Assembly: GCA_032207245.1 (NCBI GenBank)
Contig: CM063503.1
Coordinates: 100,952,193 to 101,016,192, forward strand
DNA: 64,000 nucleotides
From: Pardosa pseudoannulata
Lineage: Eukaryota > Arthropoda > Arachnida > Araneae > Lycosidae
Direction of reading: 5' to 3'
Below, one piece after another: positions 33,401 to 51,799 of the stretch (positions are counted from its first letter, which is position 1; every line of letters begins with the position of its first letter). Made by a program: the position numbers and the translations under genes. The notes under the pieces are model-generated. The model was not told the DNA's origin, ran no database searches, and was given only the letters and a program-made list of their open reading frames with translations.

Positions 33401-34190
33401 TTTAATTACGCAACATCACAATCACGTAATTTATGTGTCATTGACATCAAGACTTCAGACCAGAAAATACTTCACTTAGCTACCTCCTGTTTCCAAGTAG
33501 CAAAGTTTATGGATACAATTATTTGTCTGGACATTATAACAATCTCATTTATAAAAATCACCTGATAAAATCTATACTCGGATTATAAACTGACCATATC
33601 TAAAGATAAAACGTTGCATAGCATTATCTCTAACACTATGGATATGGAGTTGATTAGATTTCTTCTTTAGTAGTTTTAGGAGCAAAAACAAACTTATTTT
33701 AATTCCAGGTATTTTTGTTCTAACAAGGTATTTATTATTAACAAGGTAAATATTTATTTCCATTTAATGAATTAATATTTAAAAGCATGTATCATCAAAC
33801 ACGTTGAGACCTTATATAGAATGTTAACATACATTGTTAGTAATAAATAAATACAATTTTTTCAAAATGTTTTGGATATTTTTTAAATTACAAACTGCCC
33901 TATTTACAGAACAACGATCCACAGCTTTTCGAAAAAGTCCAACATTGATTTATGTTTTTCATTTAGTCGTTGGTAATTAGCACATTCTTTGATGACTTTC
34001 TGCATATCAAATTATTGCTGTACGAGCTCTTTATTACTTTGTAGCAAACCACGTTGTCTAATTTTGTTCCTGCCAACGATTTTACGAATATAACAAATAG
34101 CTATGAATCTCTGAAATATTATTCTCGTTCTTTAGACAGAACAACTTATACAAATTTCACAGGCTTAATTTTCATGATCATTTTACACCT
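30447..34190. other. AT-rich sequence, no gene seen
   Basis: About 3.7 kb without a supported gene. Slightly more complex unique sequence lies at 31030-31230 and 32580-32850. Frames at 33335-33565 plus and 33572-33763 minus are short and motif-free. Confidence 0.5.
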
Positions 34191-34800
34191 GTTTTCTTTC
34201 TTCTTCCTAGGCACTACAGCCGGTTACCAGCCAGGGTTGTCTCAGTTAGCTTACACCATCTTGATCTACTCGGCAGTATATTTTCCATCTGTTAACTCCC
34301 AAATATGTTCAATACTTTTTCACTCTATCTTCCACTTCGTTTACGATTTCCTCTTTTCATCATTCCATCTGGAGTTTAGAAAGTTATTTTTTAACAGTAT
34401 TTTCCTCACTGTATCGAAATACGTCTCCTAGACACCTTGTTTGGAAAGTTTCGATCACTTTTACTAAGTTAGGTTCTATGTATGTTTTTGCAAATTACCT
34501 TATTTTTCCCGATTTCGTTTTATTACGATTTTTTTCTCTCTAAAGCCATCAGCTTCTCTCCGCTATAGGAAATGTCCAGAATTAGCTGCCGTATGAAACA
34601 ACTGGTCTTACTAGTTTCTTGTTTAACTGCATTTTTGTTTCGTTACTTATGCATTTATAATTAACCTGGTGTAGCATTTCTATAAATCGAAAGTAACTCA
34701 ACTACAACTGTGTTTACAAATTCAGAATAATGCACCCGTTTTCATGGATTGTTGGATTCTTCTAAAAGCGTACCATAGAGATTCCAGTAAATGTACTTTT
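34191..34800 (-). pseudogene. decayed LINE reverse transcriptase, C-terminal end with tail
   Basis: The minus strand, read from about 34800, gives landmarks of an endonuclease-reverse transcriptase LINE C-terminus in the right order but in different frames. KLVRPVVSYGS (34620-34585) resembles the family's LYKTLVRPV..YG. A 30-codon open stretch (34476-34387) begins EPNLVKVIETF and ends DVFRYSEENTVKK, resembling EPDIVKVIK...RWLGHV.RM..N...KK. PDGMMKRGNRKRSGR resembles PDG.RKRGRP..RW. SRSRWCKLTETTLAGNRL (34270-34217) ends at a stop and is followed by an AGGAAGAAGAAAGAAA tail. Frameshifts and stops make it dead. It is not the same subfamily as the 17.4 and 30.2 kb copies. The plus-strand 125-codon frame at 34054-34431 is its shadow. 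Confidence 0.75.
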
Positions 34801-35963
34801 TTCTAGCATCTTTCAAATCTTGATTTGGTTTGGTTTGGAGCACTAAGGTCTACTATTTTTCAACAGGACGGCTAATTAGACTAGGACTTACTCCTTAAAG
34901 CCGATTCCAAACGTCTAAGAAAAATCATGCCAACAGGGGGAAATTTGTAGAAACTACCTTATTTCTTTATTTTAAAATTATAATTAATATTTGATATCAC
35001 TATCTATTCCTTGAAATATTATTAATTAACTTTGGACCAGCATATGGCACATTTTTTTTTATATTTCTTATTTGGTAAGGTCAAATAGTTAAACATAATA
35101 AAGCGCAAAATTTTAAAAGACTTAAATATTTAATCTTATTTCTTTATGGGAACTTTTCGTTTGGTTTTTTAAAAAGAAAATGAAGAGTTTTGCGAAATGT
35201 AAATTGGCAGATAAACATTTAAAATTATTTTTAATAGAATGAATCTTGCATTTAATGCTATAAAGTTTTTCATTTTTTATGTATTAGTAAAAATTATAAA
35301 TATATCTAAATTAAGTTGTTAAAGGAAATAGTTACCAAGTGTTTACAGGTTGTAAAATTTTAACCCCATTTTTATATTATAACTTTTAGCTTAGCTTTAA
35401 GATAAAAAATTAAAGACTATGACTTATAAATGAATACATACCATTTTAATTAAAATTCTTTCGCATGAGTCTGATTAAATCATGCATTTAAATATAAATC
35501 ATTAATTCAAGTTTTCGGAATATCTCTACAAATAATTTAAATTATTGCCTACTAATTTTATAAAAGGACATTTAATGAAGCTTTAAGATTAATTCTGAAA
35601 AAGTTTATGACACACTTCCTAATATTTAATCAACTGCATGTTTTATATCATCCAGATTTTGAATATATTCGTAGTAACAAATTCTGAATATAGTTTATGA
35701 AGTAAATAGAAATTTCACATCAGTACTAAATATCGTTATTTGTTTGTTTATGTAACAGATTTTCAATACATAATCATGCTATAAGTTTTAATACAAACTT
35801 TTCAACATTTCGTCGAAGGCTCAGAAATTTTAAATTTTGTCATTGGTAACCATCTACAACACTTTTTAAACAATGTACAGTAGTTATTTCTCTTCATAAA
35901 AAATCACTTTTAATGGGAGATTTTAAAGGTTCTAGATCATTTATGCATCTAAAGGTTATTCAT
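34801..35963. other. AT-rich sequence with a short TTTGG-repeat patch
   Basis: A GATTTGGTTTGGTTTGGAGC patch at about 34820 precedes 100 bp of more complex sequence ending near AAACGTCTAAGA. This may be a short retroposon remnant. The remainder is AT-rich without features. Confidence 0.4.
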
Positions 35964-36395
35964 TTATCGAACAACTAAGAACTTTTCTGAGACCACCAAC
36001 ATTGTAAACTGTACTAGAAGTGATCGATCATGGCCGATGAGAACACCAGCTATCGTCAAATTTGTGGGAGTAGTAGTCGAAATTCTTGTCGAAAGATAAG
36101 GCTTTGCACAAGAGATACAAGTTTCTGAAAAAAAAAATGTGTCGCATGGTGAAAAGTTTTTAGATTTATAGGTTATCGAAAAATAACTCGCCCTTTGATC
36201 AAATATGACTGAAATCGCCAGAGACAGGAACCTTATAGCAAACTCCTTGTACCAGTTGTGGCATTTTAACAACGGAGTCCGTTCATTAACGAGAAAACCT
36301 AGTTGTTCAACAATCTTTTTGTCAGTGGACAGACCATATATTTGCAAGGAGTCCTCAACAAGGTAAAGAAGAAAATATGCGTATAGAAAGCTCAT
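35964..36395 (-). other. 143-codon open frame of unknown nature
   Basis: This is the longest open frame in the window that is not microsatellite. It begins MSFLYAYFLLYL and has mixed composition, including a run such as STDKKIVEQLGFLVNERTPL and several cysteines (CHNW, PCD, CISC). I recognise no domain. There is no upstream promoter, splice pattern or neighbouring exon that I can support. It could be a transposon coding remnant, a single exon or a chance frame. Its length is unusual for DNA this AT-rich, which makes chance less likely but not excluded. Confidence 0.25.
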
Positions 36396-36695
36396 TCTCT
36401 GGTTCCTGTAATGAATTACTAGTGTTTAAGCAACGAAGTTTCATATTTGCAAAATACAAGTGACGCCTATGACTAGAGGACTTCAAAACAACACCTTAGA
36501 ACCAATAATTTAGCAATTATACGTAGTGCGTGCCTCGATAATACGTAGGGGACTTACCAATGAGAATTAGATCATGTGTAAAGTTAAATGAGGATCGTTT
36601 TGAATAAAAGTTGCATTATATTACAGTTAAAGTAAAAACAAAACTGTAAGATGAATTTTTGAATTTAAATGGAAGGTATTTTATTTTAACACAGT

Positions 36696-40242
<3,547 letters not shown>

Positions 40243-41383
40243 ACTAGCAAATATGCCCGTGCTTTGCTACGGTGAGCTTAATATATTACTTTTAAACAAA
40301 GATTTTTTTTCGTGCATAACTCTCTAAATTCGTCACAGTTCACTTCGAGTCATTGGCATGTTTATATATTTCTATCATAAGCGTATTATAACATTATTCA
40401 GTTTTTATAATCGAATTTGTCGTATATTAAATTTGCTCAAACTTTTTTTATTGTAAAATATAAGCTTAACCCTAAATTGCATTACTGTATTACTACTGTA
40501 AGTTGATTAGCAAAGTTAACAGATCTTGTCATATTACGTGATAGAATAGGAAGCACAGGTTTTGACAGCAACAGTGCTAATTTTGTTGGTAGTAATAAAT
40601 GTTTTCCAAAATTAAGGAAATTTATGACAAACCACATAGTTTTGTATGAAACAGAAACACACATTCATATCGACAACCATATGAATATGAAGATAACTAT
40701 ATAAAATGATAGGTTTTATTTGGCCATGAGAGTCACTGAAATTTGTACTTTTTGTACTTAGAATATTGTTGATATGCATTTCATTGTAACATAAAAATGA
40801 ACCAAGAATTAAATTTAAAATTAGTTCTCATATAAAAATGCTATAATTTGCGTCACATAGAAATGAAAGTGAATCACTTTATATCTCAAATTTCAGTTCA
40901 AATCGAATAGATACTAAGCAGACGATTTTAAATAATATAAAATAAGAAATGAATAATAAATGAAATATTTAAATGAATGACGTCATAATGATAGAAAAAT
41001 ATCATTTTCGCCTATTTATTATGTGATGAATTGAACATTTTAATCTCCTGCTTTTAACCGTGGAAAACTGCGTTTAAAACAATTACTTGGGATGACGTCA
41101 CATTGCTAGAAACATTGCTTCTTTCCCTTAGATATGATGCGATAAATTAAAAACTTAATCGTTTGCGTTTAACCGGGGAAAATAATGCTTGGAATAATGA
41201 CATGAAATGCTCGAAAAAGGGGGAAGGAATGAATTTCGAACGTTGAAAATTTACAAAAACCTTCCCAGGGATATACCTAAACATTTCCCAAATTTCCACG
41301 GCGATTGGATGGATAGTTTTTGAGTCTATTGAGTACAGACAGACAGACAGACACACACAAATTCATTTATATATATATAGATT
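40243..41383. mobile_element. dispersed repeat element, about 1.14 kb, ending in GACA repeats
   Basis: The left end, ACTAGCAAATATGCCCGTGC then TTTGCTACGG, resembles the ACTAGC...CCCGTGCTTCGCTACGG start seen in many invertebrate repeats. The right end, CGGCGATTGGATGGATAGTT then TTTGAGTC, is followed by (GACA)n, a CA-rich run and TATATATATAGATT, also typical of that repeat type. The interior has a tandem duplication and no substantial coding frame. I cannot fix the class (LINE-derived non-autonomous element or other). The boundaries are set by these end motifs. Confidence 0.55.
40975..41220. repeat. internal tandem units of about 105-115 bp within the dispersed element
   Basis: Units begin GAATGACGTCATAATG (40975), GGATGACGTCACATTG (41090) and TAATGACATGAAATGC (41195, partial). 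Each of the first two contains a TTTAACCGNGGAAAA core. Divergence is high, so the duplication is old and probably part of the family consensus rather than this copy alone. Confidence 0.7.
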
Positions 41384-44118
41384 TAATAATATGACCACAA
41401 TATATGCAAAATTTACTATAACTGGATATCCATAATTGAATTCAAACAGCTTGCAGGTTATTTTTTTAGAAGAGTATAGTTTCTAGATTTTAGATCTGAT
41501 TTTCTGATTTTTCTAGGCATTCAAAAATAAAAAAAGCTGATTATTAACAAAAACAATGATTAGATGGTTTTCGGTTTATTCCGTGATTGTATAAAAAATT
41601 GAATAATAAATAAATAATTTACTGTTAATAAATTTTAATGATTTTTTTTAAATTAACATATCTTTGATATAGTTTTTAATTTTATATATCATTCAAAGAC
41701 TTTCAAAATGTAGATTTTCTTGGAATTGGGAAAAGAAATAAATATATTAAAAAAATTAAAATTAAATGTTTGCATATATATTGATTGAAATGCTTAGTAA
41801 ATCCAACCATATTTTACATTTACAGCTATAGACTTTTTAAGCTAGTGGAATTTGCATAAAGGCAATCCTTTCCGATCTATAAGAAAAGCACAAAGCTCCA
41901 AAAATATCATTTTTCACTATATTTCAAGGCATATATAGTCTCCAGAAAATAGAGTCAAATAAGACATAAACAATGAATAAGAACTTTGACAAATATCCAA
42001 GATATCGAACATTCGTCATTTGTTCTTAAACAATATTTCAGTATTCCGAAATACAAAAAATTCTACTTTTGCATAGAAATGCAATTTTTAAAAATATGAA
42101 TAAAATCAAAATGCATAAATTTCTACGTTTTACTGACTATTATTCCTAACATTTGTTTACAATAGAACATTTCCCCTTTATTTTTTGTTATTGTTGACAG
42201 TAAATGCCCTTTTAAGACACGATTTGTTAAAAGGAAGAGTGGTAGCGATTACAAATCAAAACCCTTTTTTTTATTCTTTGCCAGTGCTTTCAAATAAACC
42301 ATTCGAGTACAACGGTATAAATTTAAAGTTTTTAAAAATGCACAAAAGCATGCTTTAAACAGCTATTCCAATTTACTGGAAACGTTCGATTTAAAGATTT
42401 CCTTGTATTCCAACATCGATCGATAACTAGATTTGATTTGATTTTGTTTTGCTTTTTTTAATATAACTCTACATTTTCTTTACTGCTGACATTTGTTAGG
42501 TTCGATTTTGCTGCCGTTATGCTTAAAATGGAAAAATTCCGTTCCTTTAAGAAAAGAAAATCATAGAGAATTTTTATTTTATTTTAATTCTGTTGGGTTC
42601 TTTCTTCTACATTTTCGCCAAAGCTATGAATTTTTCTGATATTAAAAAAAATGTAATCCACTTCAATGATTTTTTCCCTGTTGAAACCCAATTTAGAACG
42701 AACGAAATAGGAAAGAATGATGTAAGTTTACATAATCGAATATATCAGTAAATTTTGTTAAACGTTAAATTTGCTTAAATATTTCTCACTAAAGAAAATG
42801 TGATTCTTCGCTCGTATTTTCTGTTCCCAGTTAACAATTTTACGCCCTCAAAGAACATACATATAGTGTGCAAACTGTTTCTAAATCTTTCTGTTTTAAT
42901 AAAATATTGCCCATATTAAATGTCATGCATGTTCTGGTATTATATATGTTAGATTTATGCATATCTAGTTTTTTATTACTTAAGTTACGTTACTATTTGA
43001 AATGATTTATAAAAGTTTTAGATCTCAAATCACTTTGTAACATGACTCAAAACTTTGTTTTAAATATTTGTCTTCATATATTGCATCACTTGCCTTGACT
43101 CAGTGTGTTCAAATTTAAATAAAGACTTTATTTTTATTGCTAAGTGATATCAATAAGTAATACACATTAAAAAATTTTTTGTGGCCCTAAATTATTTAGT
43201 AAAACTTTGAATAGTAAAAATATAGGAGTCAACTGAATTCAATGATAATGATCTTGGTGATTCTGTGGACTAACACCTTTCTCCCGTCACCCTTGAAATG
43301 GCGTTTGAGATTACATTATCCTGTAAGAGGAATTAGGATTGACACGACTGCGGATTGATAAGATTTATTTTCGTAAAAATGAATATTAGAAAAAAAACCA
43401 CCTGGTAATGATGGACCTTAATTGAACAGATTGTATTCACCATAATACGATTTTAGGTTGTTTAAATGCAGGACGCCGTATGACACTGGCTGTTTACACT
43501 GCCGGAATATAAGACCGGAATTTTGACACTGATTTATAGCTGAGAAAAAGGGGACTATATTCATTGTCAAAAAGTAATAAACTTATATTACTTTCATATT
43601 CATTTGATATTTCCTTTAATACATTCTTTATAGTTCTATTCAGTATCATGCCTGTTAATTATCGATGTTCCCTCGTTTCTTGTTTCTATTGGAATGATCA
43701 TTCTGCCAAAAGTATTTAATTCTTGAAAATCTAAACTCATTCAGTGAAATGTTTTTAGGATCTGAAGGATCTTTAGTACAGTCGCATAATAATGATTTTT
43801 GAATTTCTAAAATACCTTTTCTAATATAGTCCACATATCAAAGCATTGTTAGTTAATTAGTATTGTAAGAATTTTGTTGCTTACTTTATGAACGTACACA
43901 ATATCGTAAAAATCATATTTTTTTCATGTGAATATAAGGTATTTTATATTGACAAATGCGTTAGAAATAACGCTGAAAAAGTATGTACTTTTGACAGACT
44001 TTTAATTTAAAATATTCCAAAAAACTTACATTAGTACATCATTATTTTTTAAAAAAACTCAAAAAAAATCTCATGTTTTCCAAGAGCTTTCTTCGCGTCA
44101 ACAAATAGTATAACCTTG
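41384..44118. other. AT-rich sequence, no gene seen
   Basis: No supported gene or RNA. A patch at 43250-43560 is less AT-rich (CTTTCTCCCGTCACCCTTGA, GCAGGACGCCGTATGACACT) but has no open frame or repeat signature. GGTTCGATTTT at 42499 has no matching A box upstream. Confidence 0.5.
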
Positions 44119-44310
<192 letters not shown>

Positions 44311-44539
44311 ATAATCTCAATTTCTATAAAAAAATGAAAATATATGGACATATGAAATATTTTTAAATTTTTTAACAATAACGCTCAACAAAACACATAA
44401 CTTCAGAGGACCTTCAGAAGTCTAGACGCAAATCTACTTTCAAAACCGTTCACTTGAGAAACTAAATGAAATTTGAATCATTTTGAGAATGGGCAAATGA
44501 TAATTCTAATGACACATTATACAATATAAATATCCTATA

Positions 44540-44659
44540 CACTAGACATTACATAAATTCTTTGTATGCTTATTTAATTTGATAAATTAAGAACATTCAG
44601 TCATGTGTTTCATTTATCAAATTTAATAAGCATGTAAAGAATTTATGTAGTGTCCACTG
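44540..44659. mobile_element. 120-bp hairpin MITE, Tc1/mariner-like (TA-flanked)
   Basis: The 48-bp arms (44540-44587 and 44612-44659) pair at 42 positions around a 24-bp loop. The terminal repeats read CACTAGACATTACATAAA and CAGTGGACACTACATAAA. The element is flanked by TA at 44538-44539 and 44660-44661, the target duplication of Tc1/mariner transposons. Weaker pairing may extend outside the arms. No coding capacity, so it would need a transposase from elsewhere. Confidence 0.7.
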
Positions 44660-44661
44660 TA

Positions 44662-45240
44662 CATGATATTTTATTCCGACACGAGGACTAATTATACCGG
44701 AACTTAAAAAGGTTCATAAGAATGTATATAAATATCTCTTTATAAATAACGATTAAATAATAAACACATCTATTTATAAAGCATATATATTTAACCCTGC
44801 TGTGGAGATTTTAGGGTATTGGCTATTGTGCTCCCTCCTGCTTATGTTCGATTGATGAGTAATGCTTCACTATATTTGTTTTCATCTATTAGGGAGAACT
44901 ATTGGCTGCCTGTGTGGTGCTTCTGTAGTAAAATGGTCAACAAAATTTTCGGTTTTTAGGAGGCCAATTTTAATTAAGGCAAGTATCCTCGTATTGGAAA
45001 TCGATAAATATGCAACCGATTACTGCCTGGGGCATTTTTGTTGAATTTGTATTAATGGTTTTCAAGTTATTATAGACTGCTTAAAAGTAAAAAGGAAATT
45101 TTGACATTTAAAATAGTTTGAATAATTCAGTTTCTGTTCATTGTGGAACTCTTTTCAAGTTAAATATTATAAGATGTCATTTAATAAAAAGTGTTATGTC
45201 AGCATTATTATTAAAACAGATAAAAACCCTAAGAGAATAA
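44662..45240. other. AT-rich sequence, no gene assigned
   Basis: Includes a TTAACCCTGCTGTGGAG at about 44790 that resembles a piggyBac end, but no partner end was found. The 60-codon frame at 44862-45044 plus has mixed composition and two cysteines but no recognisable motif. Confidence 0.4.
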
Positions 45241-45244
45241 TGCG

Positions 45245-45430
45245 AAAGGAAGTATATAACTGTATCTAAATAATTGCTCTAGAAAGAGCCATGCTACGAA
45301 TTGGGGAGGAGGTACGGAGTTTGAAGGGACACCCAGCTTTAGATAATCCTCTGAAATGCCTTTTGGATTTCGGTGTACAGACTATATAGAGATATTCGGA
45401 GAGAGAATTTAGCTATTGAGTTAATATGCT
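45245..45430. repeat. dispersed repeat family member (AGCTTTAGATAA type)
   Basis: Shares AGCTTTAGATAATCCTCTGA, AATGCCTTTTGGA and a downstream GAATT-AGCTATT block with 54061-54215. It shares a shorter AGCTTTAGATAA core with 51845 and 52372. Divergence is considerable. The class is unknown; no terminal repeats or coding potential seen. The neighbouring 65-codon frame at 45373-45570 overlaps its end and is not convincing as a gene. Confidence 0.6.
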
Positions 45431-45770
45431 GTGAGGAGATTTTGTCTACCACTAGTGGTACTGTTAGAGGTTTAAGCCATCTCCGAAAAAAGAGAAAAGC
45501 TGTCTTACGGTGGGGGATATTGATTGCTTTGAGACTACCAGTTTCATATAAAGAAAACCATTTATATTAATTGATCTCATACGCCATCTTTCCTGTATCA
45601 TTTTTATTGGTGAATCAGCCGTAATGTTAATAAACTTAGATTATGTGCGATATATCTTTATTAAGATAAGTTATTGCATTAACTTAGCATTAACTTTTTA
45701 TCTATCATTCTACAGGAAATGTAAACGCTAACGCACATACACATAGACACACACCCACACGCATTTATAT

Positions 45771-45786
45771 ATAAATAAATAAATAA

Positions 45787-45833
<47 letters not shown>

Positions 45834-45850
45834 TGTGTTTGTGTGTGTTT
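45771..45850. repeat. compound microsatellite (AAAT)n-(AT)n-(GT)n
   Basis: ATAAATAAATAAAT passes into about 18 bp of AT, then about 28 bp of GT, then imperfect GT-rich sequence. The minus-strand frame of His-Thr repeats across it is an artefact. Confidence 0.95.
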
Positions 45851-48825
<2,975 letters not shown>

Positions 48826-48974
48826 AAGAATCATTAAAATGTAATAAAAATCATTTTTTCCAATTTGATTCTATATCGTTATGAAAATGTGATTATGAGT
48901 TCAGATTATGCAACTATTTTCTCTTGATCAAAATCATTATCTTGGAAATTATGTAGTCAATGTAGTTACTATGA

Positions 48975-48989
48975 GAAATTATTAAATGT
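48975..48989. repeat. target-site duplication, left copy (SINE at 49 kb)
   Basis: GAAATTATTAAATGT matches GAAATCATTAAATGT at 49348-49362 at 14 of 15 positions and directly borders the SINE tail. Confidence 0.8.
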
Positions 48990-49347
48990 TGTTGTTGTTT
49001 CTCATTCCACTTGGGCAAACCAAACACGATTGAGCCTGCAGTCTCTCATATTAAGGCCAAGGGGTGCGTATTTCGTTCTAATGAGCACCATTAAGGTTTA
49101 AGAACGACTTCGCTGAAGTAGGTCCCCGTAATTTTGAAGCAGGGACCAAACAGAAGACCAATAGTCTTGGACTTCCACCCCCAGAGGCATTGATTGAAAA
49201 CTTGGAGGGCATTGTGTCCACCAAAATATTTTACATACCCCAGCCACCTTTAACGAACACGGATGAATCTTACGCCGGGTGGGTTTCCCAACCCACAAGC
49301 TTTCAGTTACGAGATTGTTGCCTTTGTCGACTGAGCTACCAAGGATC
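48990..49347 (-). mobile_element. tRNA-derived SINE, about 358 bp, with target-site duplications
   Basis: On the minus strand the element opens with TTGGTAGCTCAGTCGACAAA, a clear A box (complement of 49321-49342). GGTTGGGAAACC, a degenerate B box (49293-49282), follows at tRNA-like spacing of about 46 bp and is closed by a GTGGG/CCCAC stem. A tRNA-unrelated body of about 270 bp ends in AAACAACAACAACA. The flanks are a 15-bp direct repeat with one mismatch: GAAATTATTAAATGT (48975-48989) and GAAATCATTAAATGT (49348-49362). That is the product of LINE-driven insertion. The 85-codon frame inside it is incidental. The near-intact duplication suggests a fairly recent insertion. Confidence 0.85.
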
Positions 49348-49362
49348 GAAATCATTAAATGT
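49348..49362. repeat. target-site duplication, right copy (SINE at 49 kb)
   Basis: GAAATCATTAAATGT directly borders the tRNA-like head of the SINE and pairs with the left copy. Confidence 0.8.
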
Positions 49363-51790
49363 ATAGAATTGTAACTCTGTTGGAATCATTATTTCTGACC
49401 ATGTATTATCTTTTACCACCATGGAATATTGATCCAAGATAGTTTTCCTTGAGAAATGGTGTGTGTTTCACTCGTTTATGATAAAATGTTCTGCCTTATG
49501 AGCCATTGGTGGTGTAAAACGCATGTAGTATGCAGCCGAAGATTAGTGCATGATGGAATAAAATCCTTTTCGTTACGGACTTTTGATTATGATAAACCAA
49601 TATTGAGTTCTTTTTTTGAGATTCACGATAGTGGGAAATTGGTGCAAATATCTGAGACTAATCTGAGATAACAAACAAAAAGGCATTTTTTCCTTAAATT
49701 ACATGCGTATGTATGTAAGTGTTTCGTTTCGTTATCAGTAAACCAAATTATCTCGTTACATGTTTCTAAATTGATGAATGTTAATATAGCAATTAATGCT
49801 TGCAATCGCCTTTCTCAAACATTATGTATGATATTTCTTTTAGCTTATTGTTATTAGGAGAAGATGTTTGAAATCACTCAGTCGACAGAACTGACCTTTT
49901 GACTACGACTGTTTACTGTTGGGTTTTGCTTTTGAGTTTCCTGAAAACATAAAACTTGTTCAAATTACCTAGATTATTCTCAGATAAGCAAATAAAAGCA
50001 ATTATTTTCTTAAATCGCATGCTTGTGTATGTACGTGAACTGTTTATCCACTAGTATATAGAATTATTTTCACGTTGCAATCGCTGTTTCTAAAATGATG
50101 AATTTTAAATTAGCAAATTTTTCCCATCACCATCCCATATATATATATATATATATATGTCTTTTAGCATAATAGTTATTAGAAGATGCTTAAAACCTCA
50201 GTGTCTATAACACTGATTTTATAGAAATCTATAAATATAATTTAAGTAGATAACAAAATATCTTTAAAAATTTATAATTAAATCAGTATTTTTAAATGTT
50301 GATGTTATGTTAATGTTGTACTGTCCGTATAGAGTTATTGATATATGATTTATAATATAATAGAATTAACTATTAAAGAACTATGATAGTATAAAAGAGG
50401 ATGACAACTATATATATTCCCCAGAATAGTAAACTATCTTTTATTCTTTATTACTTAGACATATATAAAGCAACTTATTATTTACATAAAATAACTTTTT
50501 GCAATAAATATCACCTAGTTGTTTTACATATTTCAATGTAATAGATCAGTCATTTTCAAATATTCATGTATACTTATTTTTTTATTTTTTTATTTTTTAA
50601 CATAATCTGTGTATTTATCTTCTTTAATTTCTATTGTAATATAAATCTTTCTTAGTAAAAAAAATGTTCAATCCATAATATTTTCCATATTTTAAAAAAT
50701 TTAGGATCTTTATCCTTTAATCTAAAGTTTATTTTTATAAAATAGTTAGAGTTCAATTAATTTTCGAAAAATAATAATAACAATAATTGGGAATTGACAT
50801 CAGTTAAAAAATTCAATATTTGTAACAATTCATCCGTTAACATGAAAAGCATAGATTATTCAATTGATTATAAAATAGATTATCAATAATATTCCTGTAT
50901 TTAAGCACAATTTTGCGATTATAGAAACTTTTAAAAGTGATTTTCTATGAATGTATAACAATTGATCATAAATATAAATTAATTAATGATTGTATACAAA
51001 CATTTTCTCTAAACTTGGTAAGACGTTTAAAGGTAAACAAATATACTTAAAATTTAGGCTTTCTGTTAATAGAATTCTAGAGAATTACACATATATACCT
51101 AAAAACTAATTTTTTAATGCATTACAATATTTCAAACTTATAAAAGGGAATAAAAATAATTATTATTACTTATACATCTTTAAATTATTCTCATTTATTT
51201 TTTCTACATCAACAACGATAATAAATTTTATATGCTATAACCAGTATTTTCCTACTTAGGTAATGATTAAATATTTACAATCTCATTTTCATTTATTTAA
51301 CATTATTTTTAAAGAAATGATATTTCCAAGAATTTTAAAACCAATTATTATCAGAGTTCCTTTTCTCCAAGCTTATAATTTAAAAATGAATAAAATAGTT
51401 TGTTACGTTTATGAATAGTTATCAATTAATAATACTAAAATTTGATTAAGAAAGAAAATTTATAATGACATAGTATTTCAAATTACAACAAAAGAGGCAT
51501 GTGTTTTATTCAATGCACTTTTGTTTTATTACCCCTAAATAAATATTTACGATTTATTTAATTATTTCCTTCGAATCTCATTCCATGAATGCATTAAAAT
51601 AATCTGATATAGAATATAAAGCTGTTATACGCAATCTAATGACATTACTTATACAAATTCAAATTATTTTGAGAAACTTTCGCTAACTTTTGAAAAATGC
51701 AAATTTTGAACTCATATTATCATTCTGAATTAGATTTAGGGACTCTCGATAAGTTATCGATAGGACTGCTGCCTTTTTGAAAAAGCTACG
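49363..51790. other. AT-rich sequence with one short (AT)n tract, no gene seen
   Basis: A 22-bp (AT)n tract lies at 50137-50158. Related wording such as CAAACAAAAAGGCATTTTTTC with a following TTGTGTATGT-like stretch recurs near 49680 and 49990, suggesting a weak old duplication. Otherwise featureless. The 71-codon frame at 49456-49671 plus has no recognisable domain. Confidence 0.45.
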
Positions 51791-51799
51791 AGATAAAGG

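Noticed and set aside
34054..34431. 125-codon plus-strand frame with hydrophobic stretches that could suggest a membrane protein
   Set aside because: It lies largely over the minus-strand LINE relic, whose motifs explain the sequence. The hydrophobicity comes from the T-rich complement.
42495..42520. GGTTCGATTTT as a tRNA B box
   Set aside because: The sequence 40-60 bp upstream is TTTTG-rich with no A box on either orientation.
44787..44810. TTAACCCTGCTGTGG as a piggyBac left end
   Set aside because: No matching inverted end followed by TTAA was found nearby, and the word is short.
49098..49355. 85-codon minus-strand frame
   Set aside because: It lies almost wholly within the SINE and begins in the tRNA-like head, so it is incidental.
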